Below are positions 18,222 to 28,545 of a stretch of DNA of 64,000 bases, piece after piece (positions within the stretch are counted from its first letter, which is position 1; the number at the start of each line of letters is the position of its first letter). This stretch comes from Paramagnetospirillum kuznetsovii (GTDB taxonomy: Bacteria > Pseudomonadota > Alphaproteobacteria > Rhodospirillales > Magnetospirillaceae), in NCBI RefSeq assembly GCF_003284725.1, contig NZ_PGTO01000004.1, forward strand, positions 186,001 through 250,000. Reading direction: 5' to 3'. Made by a program: the position numbers and the translations under genes. The notes beneath the pieces were generated by a model that worked only from the letters and a program-made list of their open reading frames with translations, was not told the DNA's origin and did not search any database.

Positions 18222-20027
18222 TCAATCCTTGGACGGAAAGACCGGCAGGGTGAAGGAAAAGGTCGAGCCCTGCCCGATATCGGACTGGACCCAGATGCGG
18301 CCGCCATGGCGCTCGACGATGCGTTTGCACAGGGCCAGGCCGATGCCGGTGCCCTCGTAGCTTTGGGCGCCGTGCAGTCGCTGGAACATCACGAAGATCT
18401 TGTCCTTGTACTCGGGATCGATACCGATCCCGTTATCGGCGACGCTGATGACCCAATCCTTTCCGTCCACGACGGCATTGATACGGATTTTCGGCGACTG
18501 TCCTGCCTTGTGATATTTGATGGAATTGGCGATCAGGTTTTCGAACAGGCAAACCATCTGGCGCCGGTCGGCCTCGACCATGGGCAATGGAACCGCATCC
18601 ACCGTGGCGCCGCTATCCGAAATGGTTTGCTTCATATTGGTCAGGGTTTGGGTCAGAACCTCGTCGAGCGCGGTGGGCGCCAGCGGTTCACCTTGTACCG
18701 TCACCCGGGAATAGGCCAGCACGTCCTGGATTTGGTCGTGCATGCGCTTGGCGCCGTTGACGATGAAGGTCATGTATTCCTCGGACTGGACGTCCAAGAT
18801 ATCGCGGCAATGCTGTTGCAGCAGTTGGACGAAGCTGGTCACCGTGCGCAGCGGCTCTTGCAGGTCATGGGAGGCGATATAGGCGAATTGCTCCAGATCG
18901 GAGTTGGATGCCGCCAATTGTCGCGCTTTTCGCTCGCTTTCCACCTGCAATTCCGTCAGGTGGCGGGTGCGGTCGGCCACCTGGCTTTCCAGCACGGCGG
19001 CTTGTTCCAAGAGACGCGCCGCCAGAACGGCCCGGAGATGCTCGCGCCGGTCCGACAGGGTGGCCAGCCAATACAGCGCGATCGCCAGGATGAGCACCGC
19101 AGCGGCAAGCGAGGACGTCTCCGTCCTGAACTTGGCATATGCGGTGTGTTCCGTGATGCCGACCGTGGCCACCAACGGATAATTGCCCAGGGTCCGGTAG
19201 CCGACGATCTTGGCATTGCCGTCCGCCACCGACACGAAGCGGGCGACCCCGGATGGCGCATTGGCAAGGTACTTGGTGAACAGCTGGCTGGCCGCGACCG
19301 AGCGACCGAACGAGCCGTATTGATCGGGCAGACGTGCCAGGAAGATGCCGTCGCGGCGGATCACGGAAATTCCGCCGCCGTCCTCGATCAGGAGGGATTC
19401 CATCGACTTGACCAGATAGAGCGGATCAATTCCGACGGCGACCATTCCCTTGAACTGGCCTCTGGCGTCGACGATTGCTCGCGACAACGGGATGATCTGG
19501 CGGCCGTCCAGCCGGTCGGTGATGGGATCGCCGATAATCAGCTTATCGGCGCCATGACCGGCCCGATGGGCGCGGAAATGCTGGCGGTCGGCAACGTCGA
19601 TGGCGGTTCCCACCAAGCCGGTGGCGGACAGTCCCGGACCGGCGGTAAGGCCATCATGTCTCGCCACGATCAGATTGCGGGCCTCGGGAAAGGCGACAAG
19701 GCGGCTTTGAAACCAATTCAGCAAGGCGGGCTCGGGCCAGCGGTCCGGATCAATGCGCTGGCTTGCTTCCGCCAGCAGATTGTCGATGCTGCGAAAACTG
19801 GCCTCGGTCTGAAATTCCAGCGTCTTGGTCAGGGTGGCGACCAGAGCCTCGGCGGCGGCGTCATCGTCCTTCCAGCTTATCCATGTATGCCAAGCGGCCA
19901 GGACGATCATGAGCGCGATCAGGGCAAGGCTCGCCCTGCGGGCGGTGGTGCGCTCTCGCGGCAATTGGGCGATCGGTTGCTGACGTGGATCGGAAGGCAA
20001 GGCGGGGGGAGCTCCGGACGGCACCAT
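18222..20027 (-). CDS. membrane sensor histidine kinase with periplasmic Cache-like domain
   Basis: 601 residues: TM1 about 33-50, a periplasmic double-Cache-like sensor about 55-300, TM2 about 305-323, a coiled coil about 330-375, a HisKA domain with phospho-accepting His387 in [10 protein letters not shown], and a HATPase domain with [17 protein letters not shown] and GTGIGLAL. The SHDLQEPLR spelling is the group related to phytochrome-like and light or redox kinases. No response regulator gene adjoins it, so it is an orphan kinase. Signal unknown. Confidence 0.92.
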   Translation of the reverse strand: MVPSGAPPALPSDPRQQPIAQLPRERTTARRASLALIALMIVLAAWHTWISWKDDDAAAEALVATLTKTLEFQTEASFRSIDNLLAEASQRIDPDRWPEPALLNWFQSRLVAFPEARNLIVARHDGLTAGPGLSATGLVGTAIDVADRQHFRAHRAGHGADKLIIGDPITDRLDGRQIIPLSRAIVDARGQFKGMVAVGIDPLYLVKSMESLLIEDGGGISVIRRDGIFLARLPDQYGSFGRSVAASQLFTKYLANAPSGVARFVSVADGNAKIVGYRTLGNYPLVATVGITEHTAYAKFRTETSSLAAAVLILAIALYWLATLSDRREHLRAVLAARLLEQAAVLESQVADRTRHLTELQVESERKARQLAASNSDLEQFAYIASHDLQEPLRTVTSFVQLLQQHCRDILDVQSEEYMTFIVNGAKRMHDQIQDVLAYSRVTVQGEPLAPTALDEVLTQTLTNMKQTISDSGATVDAVPLPMVEADRRQMVCLFENLIANSIKYHKAGQSPKIRINAVVDGKDWVISVADNGIGIDPEYKDKIFVMFQRLHGAQSYEGTGIGLALCKRIVERHGGRIWVQSDIGQGSTFSFTLPVFPSKD

Positions 20028-20085
20028 ACCGGGGTACCATGTTTGACGGCGAAATCAACCATTATCCCGGTTCTGGAAAGCTTGT

Positions 20086-22167
20086 TCAGCCCGAGCGCAA
20101 GGTGCGCACCGCGGCGTCGCGTTCGAATAGATAGAGCAGGATGCGCAGGGCTTCACCTCGCCGTCCCTTCAGATCGGGATCACGATCCAAGATTAGTCTT
20201 GCGTCGTCGCGGGCGGCGGCCAGCAGTTCGCCGTGCAGGGAAAGGTCCGCCAGGCGGAATTCGGGCAGGCCGCTTTGGCGGGTGCCCAGCATCTCGCCGC
20301 CGCCGCGCAGCCGCAGGTCTTCCTCGGCGATCCTGAAACCGTCCTCGGTGGCGCGCATGATCTCGAGACGCGCCTTGGCCACCTCGCCCAAGGGATGGCC
20401 GTAGAGCAGCAGGCAGCGCGACGCCTTGTCGCCGCGACCCACCCGCCCGCGCAACTGATGCAACTGGGCGAGTCCGAAGCGCTCGGCGTGCTCGATGACC
20501 ATGACGGTGGCCTCTGGCACATCGACGCCCACCTCGATGACGGTGGTGGCGACCAGGATCTGGAATTCTCCGGCGGCGAATTTCTCCATCACCGCGTCCT
20601 TGGCGGTGGGCTTCATGCGGCCGTGGACAAGGCCGACCCGCTCGCCGAACTGCTGGGACAGGTCGCGGTGGCGTTCCTCGGCGGCGGCGAGGTCCGAGGT
20701 CTCCGATTCCTCCACCAGGGGACAGACCCAATAGACGCGGGCGCCGCCGTCAACAGCGCGCCCCACGGCGGCGGCCACCTCGTCGAGGCGGGCCAGCGGC
20801 ACGACGCGGGTATCCACCGGCTGGCGGCCGGGCGGCTTCTCGTCCAGGCGGGAAACGTCCATGTCGCCATAGGCGGTCAGCAGCAAGGTGCGGGGAATGG
20901 GGGTGGCGGTCATCACCAGCATGTCCACCGCGACGCCCTTGGCCGCCAGTTCCAGGCGCTGATGCACCCCGAAGCGGTGCTGTTCGTCGATCACCGCCAG
21001 GGCGAGATCCTTGAAGGCGACATCCTCCTGGAACAGGGCATGGGTGCCCAGCAGGAGATCGACCTCGCCCGCCGCCAGGGCCTGGAGAATGCGCTCGCGG
21101 GGTTTGCCCTTGTCGCGGCCGGTCAGCAGGGCGAGGCGGATGCCGGCCGCCTCGGCCAGGGGCGAGATGGTGGCGAAGTGCTGGCGGGCCAGGATTTCGG
21201 TGGGCGCCATCATGGCGGCCTGGGCGCCGGTCTCCACCGCCGTCAGCATGGCCAGCAAGGCGACGACGGTCTTGCCGCTGCCCACATCGCCTTGGAGCAG
21301 CCGCAGCATGCGGGATTCGGTGGCCATGTCGGCGTCGATCTCGGCCAGCGAGCGGCTCTGGGCGCCGGTCAGGGTGAAGGGCAGGGCGCCCAGCGCCTTG
21401 GCCCGCAGATGCCCATCTCCGACCAGGGCGCGACCTTTCAGGCGGCGCATCTGGGCGCGCACCATGGCGAGGGCCAGCTGATTGGCCAGCAATTCGTCGA
21501 AGGCGAGGCGGCGGCGGGCAGGCGTGTCCTGGGTGGCGGCCCATTCGTCGACGGGACTGTGCAGGCTGTCCAGGGCTTGGTGCCAACTGGGCCAGTTCTG
21601 GCGGTCCAGCCAGGCGGCGTCCTGCCATTCCGGCAAGTCCGGTGCCTTGGCCAGCGCCGCCCTGATGGATTTGGTCACCAGCCGCCCGGTCAGCCCGGCG
21701 GTCAGGGGATAGACCGGCTCCACCGTCATCACCTCGGCCAATTGTTCCACCGGCACGATGTGGTCGGGATGGGTGATCTGGATCTCGTTGTTGAAATGCT
21801 CCACCACGCCGCTGATCACGCGGGTCTCGCCCACCGGCAACTGCTTGCGCAGCCAGTCCTCGCGGCCGTGGAAGAACACCAGATGGAGAAAGCCAGTCTC
21901 GTCCGACAGCCGCACCCGATAGGGCCGCTTGGGGCTGTCGGAGGGGTAATGGGCATCCACCTCGACCACCAGTGTCGCCACCTTGCCGTCGGGAGCATCG
22001 GCGACCTTGGGGCAGTAACGGCGGTCGATGACGCCTGACGGCAGGTGCCACAGCAGGTCCACTACCTTGGCCCCGGCCAGCTTTTCGTAGAGCGGCGCCA
22101 TGCGCGGTCCTACCCCCGGCAAGGCGGTGACCGGCGCGAACAACGGATTCAGGCAATCTGGACGCAT
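20086..22167 (-). CDS. recG: ATP-dependent DNA helicase RecG
   Basis: 693-residue monomeric helicase that remodels stalled forks and branched DNA. N-terminal wedge/OB domain (about 50-170), then the helicase core: Walker A GDVGSGKT, DEQHRFG box, VMTATPIPRTL, and the C-terminal helicase repeat with GRVGRGDKAS. Length and order are canonical. The ATG at 22167 begins MRPDCLNPLF. Divergent from sdhE across 68 bp, so promoters for both lie in that short gap. Confidence 0.97.
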   Translation of the reverse strand: MRPDCLNPLFAPVTALPGVGPRMAPLYEKLAGAKVVDLLWHLPSGVIDRRYCPKVADAPDGKVATLVVEVDAHYPSDSPKRPYRVRLSDETGFLHLVFFHGREDWLRKQLPVGETRVISGVVEHFNNEIQITHPDHIVPVEQLAEVMTVEPVYPLTAGLTGRLVTKSIRAALAKAPDLPEWQDAAWLDRQNWPSWHQALDSLHSPVDEWAATQDTPARRRLAFDELLANQLALAMVRAQMRRLKGRALVGDGHLRAKALGALPFTLTGAQSRSLAEIDADMATESRMLRLLQGDVGSGKTVVALLAMLTAVETGAQAAMMAPTEILARQHFATISPLAEAAGIRLALLTGRDKGKPRERILQALAAGEVDLLLGTHALFQEDVAFKDLALAVIDEQHRFGVHQRLELAAKGVAVDMLVMTATPIPRTLLLTAYGDMDVSRLDEKPPGRQPVDTRVVPLARLDEVAAAVGRAVDGGARVYWVCPLVEESETSDLAAAEERHRDLSQQFGERVGLVHGRMKPTAKDAVMEKFAAGEFQILVATTVIEVGVDVPEATVMVIEHAERFGLAQLHQLRGRVGRGDKASRCLLLYGHPLGEVAKARLEIMRATEDGFRIAEEDLRLRGGGEMLGTRQSGLPEFRLADLSLHGELLAAARDDARLILDRDPDLKGRRGEALRILLYLFERDAAVRTLRSG

Positions 22168-22235
22168 GGGAAAGGCTGACAGGAGGGAAACGAGGGGCTA
22201 TATCCTAAGCCTCTCCGAAACGGACGCAATGGCCT

Positions 22236-22502
22236 ATGGACAGCTCTCACTTCAAGCGCGTGATGCATCGGGCCCATTACATGGGCTCCAATGAGAACGA
22301 CATCCTGTTCGGCGGCTTCGCCGAGCGCTATCTCGCCACCCTGACGCCCGAGCAATTGGGCCGCTTCGAGGCCTTGCTGGCCGAGAACGACACCGACCTG
22401 TTCAATTGGGTCACCGGCAAGCAGGACGTGCCGCCCCAGTGGGACGACGAGGTCATGGCCATGATCAAGTCCTTCGTCCAGACGGAAGCCGCACGCCGTT
22501 GA
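22236..22502 (+). CDS. sdhE: succinate dehydrogenase assembly factor SdhE-like (FAD assembly factor family)
   Basis: 88 residues, typical for the SdhE/Sdh5/SDHAF2 family that promotes covalent flavinylation of SdhA/FrdA. The C-terminal half matches well (LTPEQLGRFEALLAENDTDL, FNWVTG). The hallmark RGxxE near the N-terminus reads M-G-S-N-E: Gly and Glu remain but Arg is replaced by Met. Its TGA overlaps the TTG start of mfd by 2 bp, so the two are coupled. Confidence 0.88.
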   Translation: MDSSHFKRVMHRAHYMGSNENDILFGGFAERYLATLTPEQLGRFEALLAENDTDLFNWVTGKQDVPPQWDDEVMAMIKSFVQTEAARR

Positions 22503-25500
22503 GCGAACTGAAGACCCTTCTCTCCCAGCCGGGACGCATCACCGTCGCCGGATCGCCGGAGGGGCGCGACGCGCTGCTGGCCGCCGATCTGGCGCGGGAA
22601 AGCGGCGACCTGCTGTTCGTCGCCCGCGATGACGGCCGCATGGCGCGCATGGCCGAGGCGGTGGCCTTCTTCGCCCCCGACCTGGACATCATCGAGTTTC
22701 CCGCCTGGGACTGCGTGCCCTATGACCGGGTGTCGCCCAATGTGGATGTGGTGGCGCGCCGGGTGGATGCCCTGGCCCGGCTGGCGGACGGCGGCCGAAA
22801 TGGTCCCCGGCTGGTGCTGACCACCGTCGCCGCCCTGGCCCAGCGGGTGCCGCCGCGCGAGGCCTTGGCGCGGGCCACCCTGACCGCCAAGGCGGGGGCG
22901 CGGCTGTCCATCGAGAAGCTGGTGGCCTTCCTGGGCGCCAGCGGCTATGTGCGGGCCGACACGGTGATGGAGCCGGGTGAATTCGCGGTGCGCGGCGGCA
23001 TCGTCGATCTGTTCCCGCCCGGCGCCGCCGAGCCCATGCGGCTCGACTTCTTCGGCGACGAGATCGAAGCGGTGCGCAGCTTCGACCCCATGACCCAACG
23101 GACCACCGGCAAGGTGGAGGGCTTCGCCTGCCGTCCGGTCAGCGAGGTCGGGCTCGACGAGGCCTCGGTGGCGCATTTCCGCGCCGCCTATCGCGAGATG
23201 TTCGGCGCCGTCCAAGGCTCTGATCCGCTGTACGAGAGCATTTCGGCGGGGATCAAGTTCACCGGCATGGAGCATTGGCTGCCGTTGTTCCATGACGGGC
23301 TCGACACCTTGTTCGCCTATCTGCCCGAGGCAGCGGTCATTCTGGATCATCAGACCGACGAGGCTCTGACCGCCCGTCATGCCGTGGTGCTGGAATACTA
23401 CGACGCCCGCGTCTCCATGACCGGGTCCGGTCTGGCCGAGTCCGGCATGGTCTATCACCCGGTGGCGCCGCCAAAGCTCTATCTGGAACGTGACGAATGG
23501 GACCGCCTGCTGGCGGTGCGCCCGGTGGCGCAACTGTCGCCGTTCGACAAGGTGGACGGTGTCAGCCGGGCGGTTGACGCCGGAGGCCGGTTGGGCCGCG
23601 ACTTCTCCGACATCCGGGCGCGGCCGGGGGTGAATCTCTACGACGCCCTGCGCGAGCATGCGGAGGCCGAGACCAAGGCGGGGCGCCGGGTGGTGGTGGC
23701 CGCCTGGACCAATGGCTCGCGGGATCGCCTCGCCGGGCTGATGAAGGATCACAAGCTCAAGGGCGTCGAGACGCCGGAGACCTGGGCCGAGGTCCAGACC
23801 CTGCCCAAGGGGGCGGTGGCGCTGGTGGTGCTGGGGCTCGACCACGGCTTCGTCGCGCCCGATCTGGCGGTGATCACCGAGCAGGACATCCTGGGCGACC
23901 GGCTGGCGCGCCCTGCCCGCAAGAAGAAGAAAGGCGCCCAGTTCATCGCCGAGGCCTCCGCCCTGTCGGAAGGCGATCTGGTGGTGCATGTGGAGCACGG
24001 CATCGGCCGTTACGACGGCTTGGTGACGCTCCAGGTGGGCGGCGCCCCCCATGACTGCCTGCGGGTGATCTATGACGGCGGCGACAAGCTGTTCGTGCCG
24101 GTGGAGAATATCGACGTCCTGACCCGTTTCGGCTCGGAGCAGTCGGGAGTGTCGCTGGACAAGCTGGGCGGAGCGGCGTGGCAGGCCCGAAAGGCCAAGC
24201 TGAAGAAGCGCATCCGCGACATCGCCGACCAGTTGATCGGCATCGCCGCCCAGCGCCAGTTGCGCCAGGGCGAGACGCTGGTCCCGGCGGAAGGCCTCTA
24301 CGACGAATTCTGCGCCCGCTTCCCCTGGGCCGAGACCGATGACCAACTGCGCGCCATCGAGGACTGCATCGCCGATCTGGGCTCGGGGCGGCCCATGGAC
24401 CGGCTGATCTGCGGCGATGTGGGCTTCGGCAAGACCGAAGTCGCCCTGCGGGCCGCCTTCGTCGCCGCCCTGCAAGGCTTGCAGGTGGCGGTGGTGGTGC
24501 CGACGACGCTGCTGTCGCGCCAGCATTTCCGCACCTTCACCGAGCGGTTCAAGGGCCTGCCGGTGCGGGTCGAGCAGTTGTCTCGCCTTGTAACGGCGAA
24601 GCATGCCTCCGAGGTCAAGGCGGGCGTCGCCGATGGCTCGGTGGACATCGTGGTTGGTACCCACGCCGTGCTGGCCAAGGGGATGAGCTTCAAGCGCCTC
24701 GGCCTCCTGATCATCGACGAGGAGCAGCATTTCGGCGTCGCCCATAAGGAGCGGCTGAAACAGCTGAAATCCGATGTCCATGTGCTGACGCTTACCGCCA
24801 CCCCCATTCCCCGCACGCTGCAAATGGCGTTGTCCGGCGTCAAGGAGATGAGCGTCATCGCCACGCCGCCGGTGGATCGCCTTGCGGTGCGCACCTTCGT
24901 GATGCCCTATGACCCGGTGGTCTTGCGGGAATCCATCCTGCGCGAGCGCTATCGCGGCGGACAGGTGTTCTATGTCTGTCCGCGTCTGGCCGATATCGAC
25001 CGGGTGGCGGAACGGCTGGCCAAGCTGGTGCCCGAGGTCAAGACCGCCGTCGCCCATGGCAGGCTGGCGCCCGCCGATCTGGAAGAGGTGATGGTGGCCT
25101 TCGGCGACAAGCAGTACGACGTGCTGCTGTCCACCAACATCATCGAATCCGGCCTGGACATGCCCAGCGTCAACACCCTGATCATTCATCGCGCCGACAT
25201 GTTCGGCCTGGGGCAGCTCTATCAGCTGCGCGGTCGGGTCGGGCGCGGCAAGACACGGGGCTACGCCTATTTCACCCTTCCCAACGACAAGCTGCTGTCC
25301 AAGGCGGCGGAAAAGCGCCTTCAGGTCATGCAGGCGCTGGATACGCTGGGGGCGGGGTTCCAGCTGGCCAGCCACGATCTCGATATCCGTGGCGCGGGCA
25401 ATCTGTTGGGCGAGGAGCAGTCGGGCCATATCCGCGAGGTGGGTATCGAGCTGTACCAGCAATTGCTGGAAGAAGCCGTCGCCGCCGCCAAGGGGGGCGC

Positions 25501-25972
25501 GGGCGTCGAGGCGACGGAGGAATGGTCGCCGCAGATCACCATCGGAACGCCGGTGCTGATCCCCGAGACCTATGTGGCCGATCTGTCGGTGCGCCTGGGA
25601 CTCTATCGCCGCATCGCCGCCCTGGACGATCAGGCCGAGATCGAAGCCCTGGCCGCCGAGATGATCGACCGGTTCGGCAAGTTGCCAGTCGAGGTTCAGA
25701 ACCTTCTGGAAGTCGTTGCGATCAAAGCACTTTGTAAACAGGCTGGTATCGAGAAAGTGGATTCCGGCCCCAAGGGCGCGGTGGTCACCTTCCGGGGCAA
25801 TGTCTTCGCCAATCCGGTCGGCCTGGTGCAGTTCATCAGCCGGGCAGGGGGCTCGTGCAAGCTGCGGCCGGACCACAAGCTGGTGTTCCTGCGCGCCTGG
25901 GAAGACCCCAAGCAGAGGGTTGTCGGCTTGCGGAACGTGGTCGGCAAAATGGCGGAATTGGCTTTGGCCTGA
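22499..25972 (+). CDS. mfd: transcription-repair coupling factor Mfd
   Basis: 1157 residues, normal for Mfd, which removes RNA polymerase stalled at lesions and recruits UvrA. Visible parts: N-terminal UvrB-homology region, an RNA-polymerase interaction domain (EGDLVVHVEHGIGRY near residue 490), helicase motifs (Walker A GDVGFGKTEVAL, DEEQHFG, TLTATPIPRTL), translocation motif RGRVGRGKTRGYAYF and the C-terminal regulatory domain. The TTG start at 22499 overlaps the sdhE stop; the longer frame from 22406 would run inside sdhE. Confidence 0.97.
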   Translation: MSELKTLLSQPGRITVAGSPEGRDALLAADLARESGDLLFVARDDGRMARMAEAVAFFAPDLDIIEFPAWDCVPYDRVSPNVDVVARRVDALARLADGGRNGPRLVLTTVAALAQRVPPREALARATLTAKAGARLSIEKLVAFLGASGYVRADTVMEPGEFAVRGGIVDLFPPGAAEPMRLDFFGDEIEAVRSFDPMTQRTTGKVEGFACRPVSEVGLDEASVAHFRAAYREMFGAVQGSDPLYESISAGIKFTGMEHWLPLFHDGLDTLFAYLPEAAVILDHQTDEALTARHAVVLEYYDARVSMTGSGLAESGMVYHPVAPPKLYLERDEWDRLLAVRPVAQLSPFDKVDGVSRAVDAGGRLGRDFSDIRARPGVNLYDALREHAEAETKAGRRVVVAAWTNGSRDRLAGLMKDHKLKGVETPETWAEVQTLPKGAVALVVLGLDHGFVAPDLAVITEQDILGDRLARPARKKKKGAQFIAEASALSEGDLVVHVEHGIGRYDGLVTLQVGGAPHDCLRVIYDGGDKLFVPVENIDVLTRFGSEQSGVSLDKLGGAAWQARKAKLKKRIRDIADQLIGIAAQRQLRQGETLVPAEGLYDEFCARFPWAETDDQLRAIEDCIADLGSGRPMDRLICGDVGFGKTEVALRAAFVAALQGLQVAVVVPTTLLSRQHFRTFTERFKGLPVRVEQLSRLVTAKHASEVKAGVADGSVDIVVGTHAVLAKGMSFKRLGLLIIDEEQHFGVAHKERLKQLKSDVHVLTLTATPIPRTLQMALSGVKEMSVIATPPVDRLAVRTFVMPYDPVVLRESILRERYRGGQVFYVCPRLADIDRVAERLAKLVPEVKTAVAHGRLAPADLEEVMVAFGDKQYDVLLSTNIIESGLDMPSVNTLIIHRADMFGLGQLYQLRGRVGRGKTRGYAYFTLPNDKLLSKAAEKRLQVMQALDTLGAGFQLASHDLDIRGAGNLLGEEQSGHIREVGIELYQQLLEEAVAAAKGGAGVEATEEWSPQITIGTPVLIPETYVADLSVRLGLYRRIAALDDQAEIEALAAEMIDRFGKLPVEVQNLLEVVAIKALCKQAGIEKVDSGPKGAVVTFRGNVFANPVGLVQFISRAGGSCKLRPDHKLVFLRAWEDPKQRVVGLRNVVGKMAELALA

Positions 25973-26013
25973 AAAAGGAGTATAGCCGCAGGCCTGTTTT
26001 CTTAGGAACCACC

Positions 26014-27207
26014 ATGAAATACCCTCAGCCTCCCTCGGTCGTGTCCCTCGACGAAATCCTTCCCGACGAGCCCCTGTTGATGATGGGGGCCGGTCCGGTG
26101 CCGATTCCGGCCAAGGTGGCTTTCGCCAATTCCCTGGTCATCAATCACCTGGGCGACACCATGAACCGGGTGGTGGAGCAGGTGAAGACCATGGGCCGCT
26201 ACGTCTTCCAGACCGAATCCGGCCATGTGATGGGCGTCGCCGGTCCGGCCTCGGCCGCCATGGAAATGGCCATCGCCAATCTGGTGGAGCCGGGCGCCAA
26301 GGTGCTGTCCATTTGCAACGGGCTGTTCAGTTCGCGACTGGCCGAGATGGCCGGGCGCGTGGGCGGCGAGGTGATCCGCTTCGATGTGGCCGAGAAGCAG
26401 AGCGCCAGCCCCGCCCAGGTGGAAGCGCTCCTCAAGGCGGGCGGCTTCAGCGTGCTGACCGTGGTCCAGGGCGAGACCTCCAATACGGTGTGGAACCGCG
26501 ATCTGGTGGAGATCTGTCGGCTGGGCAAGCAATACGGCTGTCTCAACATCGTCGATGCCGTCTGCACCCTGTCCACCATGGAAATGGAAATGGACGGATG
26601 GGGCGTCGATGCCATCATCACCGGTGGCCAGAAAGGCCTGTCCTCCATTCCCGGCGTGTCGCTGATCGCTTTTTCCGAGGATGCGTGGCGCCATATCGAG
26701 AAGCGCAACGCCCCCATGGCCCATTGGTGCCTGGACGCCCGGCTGGCCGATAATTTCTGGAACAAGCACGCCTATCACTACACGGCGCCGGTCTCGGGCA
26801 TCCTGGCCCTGCACGAGGCGCTGCGGCTGATCTGCGACGAGACCCTGCCCAACCGCTTCCGCCGCCATGCCGTCTGTTCGGCGGCCCTGCAGGGCGGCAT
26901 CGAGGCCATGGGCCTGGACCTGCTGATCCCGGCCGCGTCGCGCCTGCCCTCGGTGGTCGGCATCACTGTTCCCGACGGCGTTTCCGCCGATAAGGTCCGC
27001 CATGTGATGAGCCAGGTCCACAAGGTGGAGATCTCCGGCGCCTTCGGTCTCAACATCCTGCGCATCGGCCAGATGGGCGAGCAAAGTCGCACCCACAACC
27101 TGTTCCGCACCCTGCACGCGCTCGGCACCTCCATGCGCGTCTCGGGCGGCAAGGTGGACCTTCCGGCCGGCATGGCGGAGCTGGAGCGGGTTCTGGCGCG
27201 GGGGTAG
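26014..27207 (+). CDS. class V PLP-dependent aminotransferase (alanine/serine-glyoxylate or pyridoxamine-pyruvate type)
   Basis: 397 residues of fold-type I aminotransferase class V. The PLP-binding lysine is Lys207 in ITGGQKGLSS, the aspartate contacting the pyridine nitrogen is in NIVDAVCTL, and GPVPIP at the N-terminus is the glyoxylate-aminotransferase style start. Family members transfer amino groups between alanine or serine and glyoxylate, or from pyridoxamine to pyruvate; these cannot be separated here. ATG at 26014 with AGGAACC upstream. Convergent with the diguanylate cyclase gene. Confidence 0.88.
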   Translation: MKYPQPPSVVSLDEILPDEPLLMMGAGPVPIPAKVAFANSLVINHLGDTMNRVVEQVKTMGRYVFQTESGHVMGVAGPASAAMEMAIANLVEPGAKVLSICNGLFSSRLAEMAGRVGGEVIRFDVAEKQSASPAQVEALLKAGGFSVLTVVQGETSNTVWNRDLVEICRLGKQYGCLNIVDAVCTLSTMEMEMDGWGVDAIITGGQKGLSSIPGVSLIAFSEDAWRHIEKRNAPMAHWCLDARLADNFWNKHAYHYTAPVSGILALHEALRLICDETLPNRFRRHAVCSAALQGGIEAMGLDLLIPAASRLPSVVGITVPDGVSADKVRHVMSQVHKVEISGAFGLNILRIGQMGEQSRTHNLFRTLHALGTSMRVSGGKVDLPAGMAELERVLARG

Positions 27208-27213
27208 GACCAT

Positions 27214-27300
27214 GCGGCCGGGACGGCCGCACTCCATAAATCGAGACGGCCGGGACGGCCGCGCGCTCCATAAATCAAGGAGCGCGGGCGTCTCGCCCGC
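27214..27300. repeat. cluster of three REP-like palindromes
   Basis: Two near-identical units, each a GC palindrome (CGGCCG-GGA-CGGCCG) followed by CTCCATAAATC, at 27214-27243 and 27247-27275. A third palindrome GCGGGCG-TCT-CGCCCGC follows at 27284-27300. All three have 3-nt loops. The cluster fills the gap between the convergent aminotransferase and diguanylate cyclase genes and could also act as a transcription end in both directions. Confidence 0.8.
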
Positions 27301-27309
27301 TTCCGGTAT

Positions 27310-28545
27310 TCAGAAAATCGGCTTGTCGCCAAAGACCAGACTGATATCGCCCGGCAGGATGGCCCGGTCGCGGCCCGACCGCTTGGCCTCGTACATGCGC
27401 TGATCGGCCAGCTCGATCAATTGCGGCCAATCATGGGCGTTGTCGTCGCCCCGTTCGGCGACGCCGATGGAGGCGGTCAAGGGCGCGCCGTCGGGGCGGA
27501 CGCCGAAACCGGCCGCGCGCAGGCGCTCTATGGTGATCTTGGCGCCTTCGGTGTTGGTGTCGGTCAGGATGGCGACGAATTCCTCGCCGCCCCAGCGCAC
27601 CAGCACATCGCCGCGCCGCAAGCCTTCCCGCAGCTTGTCGGCCAGATTGCGAAGCGCCTTGTCGCCTTCCTCGTGACCGAAGGTGTCATTGATGGACTTG
27701 AACTTGTCCAGGTCGAAGAAGGCCACCGACAAGGCGGTGTTGCGCATGGCGGCAAGCCTGAACTGCAAGTCCAGCGCCTCGCCGCCGGACCGCCGTGTAT
27801 AGGCGCCGGTCAGCGGATCAATCATGGCGCGGTTCACCAGGGCGGTGATGTAGTGCAACTGGCTCATACCGGAGAACATGGCCACGCCCATCACCAGCAC
27901 CATCAGCCATATCATGGGGCCATGCTGGTCAAGCGACAGCGTTTCGCCGCCCATGACGAGGCCGAGGACCGCGAAAAAGAAAGCCGGGGCCGAGAACACC
28001 AGAACCTCGAAGGCGGTCAGCGGGAAGATGGCCAGACCGGCCAGCACGATATTGGGCATCAGGGCATAAAGCTTGGTGACCAGCAGGGCGGTGCCGGTGA
28101 CATGCAGGGCGGCGGTGATCTCGATGGACAGAATGTAGAAGACCGGCGGCACCAGCAGCATGGCCATCAGCATGGCGTCGGCCTGGAGGCGGGTCTTGGT
28201 CATCTGCCACGGCCATGACAGCAGGAAGAAGATGATGCCCGAGCCCAAGCGCAAGGTGGTCATCATGGCCCATTCGGGCCAGGGAAAGACGAACCAGTCG
28301 ATGATCGACCACAGCGGCACCATCACCGCGAAAATGGCGGCCACCAATTGAATGCGGGAAATGATCACCGAGGCGGCATGGCGGCGGATATGGGGCGAGT
28401 GGCGCAACGGCACCAGCAGGTCGAAGAACTGCCCCCAGGTGATCTTGATGGGGGCGAACAGATGGGAGGCGAAGGAGCGCCAGCCCTTAGGCTGGTCCTG
28501 GTCATCGGAGATGATGTCCGGTTGTATTTGTCCGAGTTGGTTCAT
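27310..28545 (-). CDS. membrane GGDEF diguanylate cyclase
   Basis: 411 residues: about six hydrophobic segments between residues 70 and 240, then a GGDEF domain (about 250-405). The active site reads RWGGEEF and the inhibitory I-site RRGD stands five residues before it, so an active, feedback-inhibited cyclase making c-di-GMP is predicted. The ATG at 28545 was preferred because the frame upstream lacks family features. Divergent from an HD-GYP phosphodiesterase gene across 233 bp, suggesting opposing control of one c-di-GMP pool. Confidence 0.92.
   Translation of the reverse strand: MNQLGQIQPDIISDDQDQPKGWRSFASHLFAPIKITWGQFFDLLVPLRHSPHIRRHAASVIISRIQLVAAIFAVMVPLWSIIDWFVFPWPEWAMMTTLRLGSGIIFFLLSWPWQMTKTRLQADAMLMAMLLVPPVFYILSIEITAALHVTGTALLVTKLYALMPNIVLAGLAIFPLTAFEVLVFSAPAFFFAVLGLVMGGETLSLDQHGPMIWLMVLVMGVAMFSGMSQLHYITALVNRAMIDPLTGAYTRRSGGEALDLQFRLAAMRNTALSVAFFDLDKFKSINDTFGHEEGDKALRNLADKLREGLRRGDVLVRWGGEEFVAILTDTNTEGAKITIERLRAAGFGVRPDGAPLTASIGVAERGDDNAHDWPQLIELADQRMYEAKRSGRDRAILPGDISLVFGDKPIF

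Noticed and set aside
22328-25876. Very long antisense open frame across mfd
   Set aside because: It mirrors mfd codon by codon with low-complexity composition, the usual artefact of GC-rich third positions. No domain is recognisable. The same applies to long antisense frames over gyrA, uvrA, bamA and the histidine kinase gene.
27208-27309. CRISPR array
   Set aside because: Only two similar units and one palindrome without spacers of equal length; it is a REP-like cluster.
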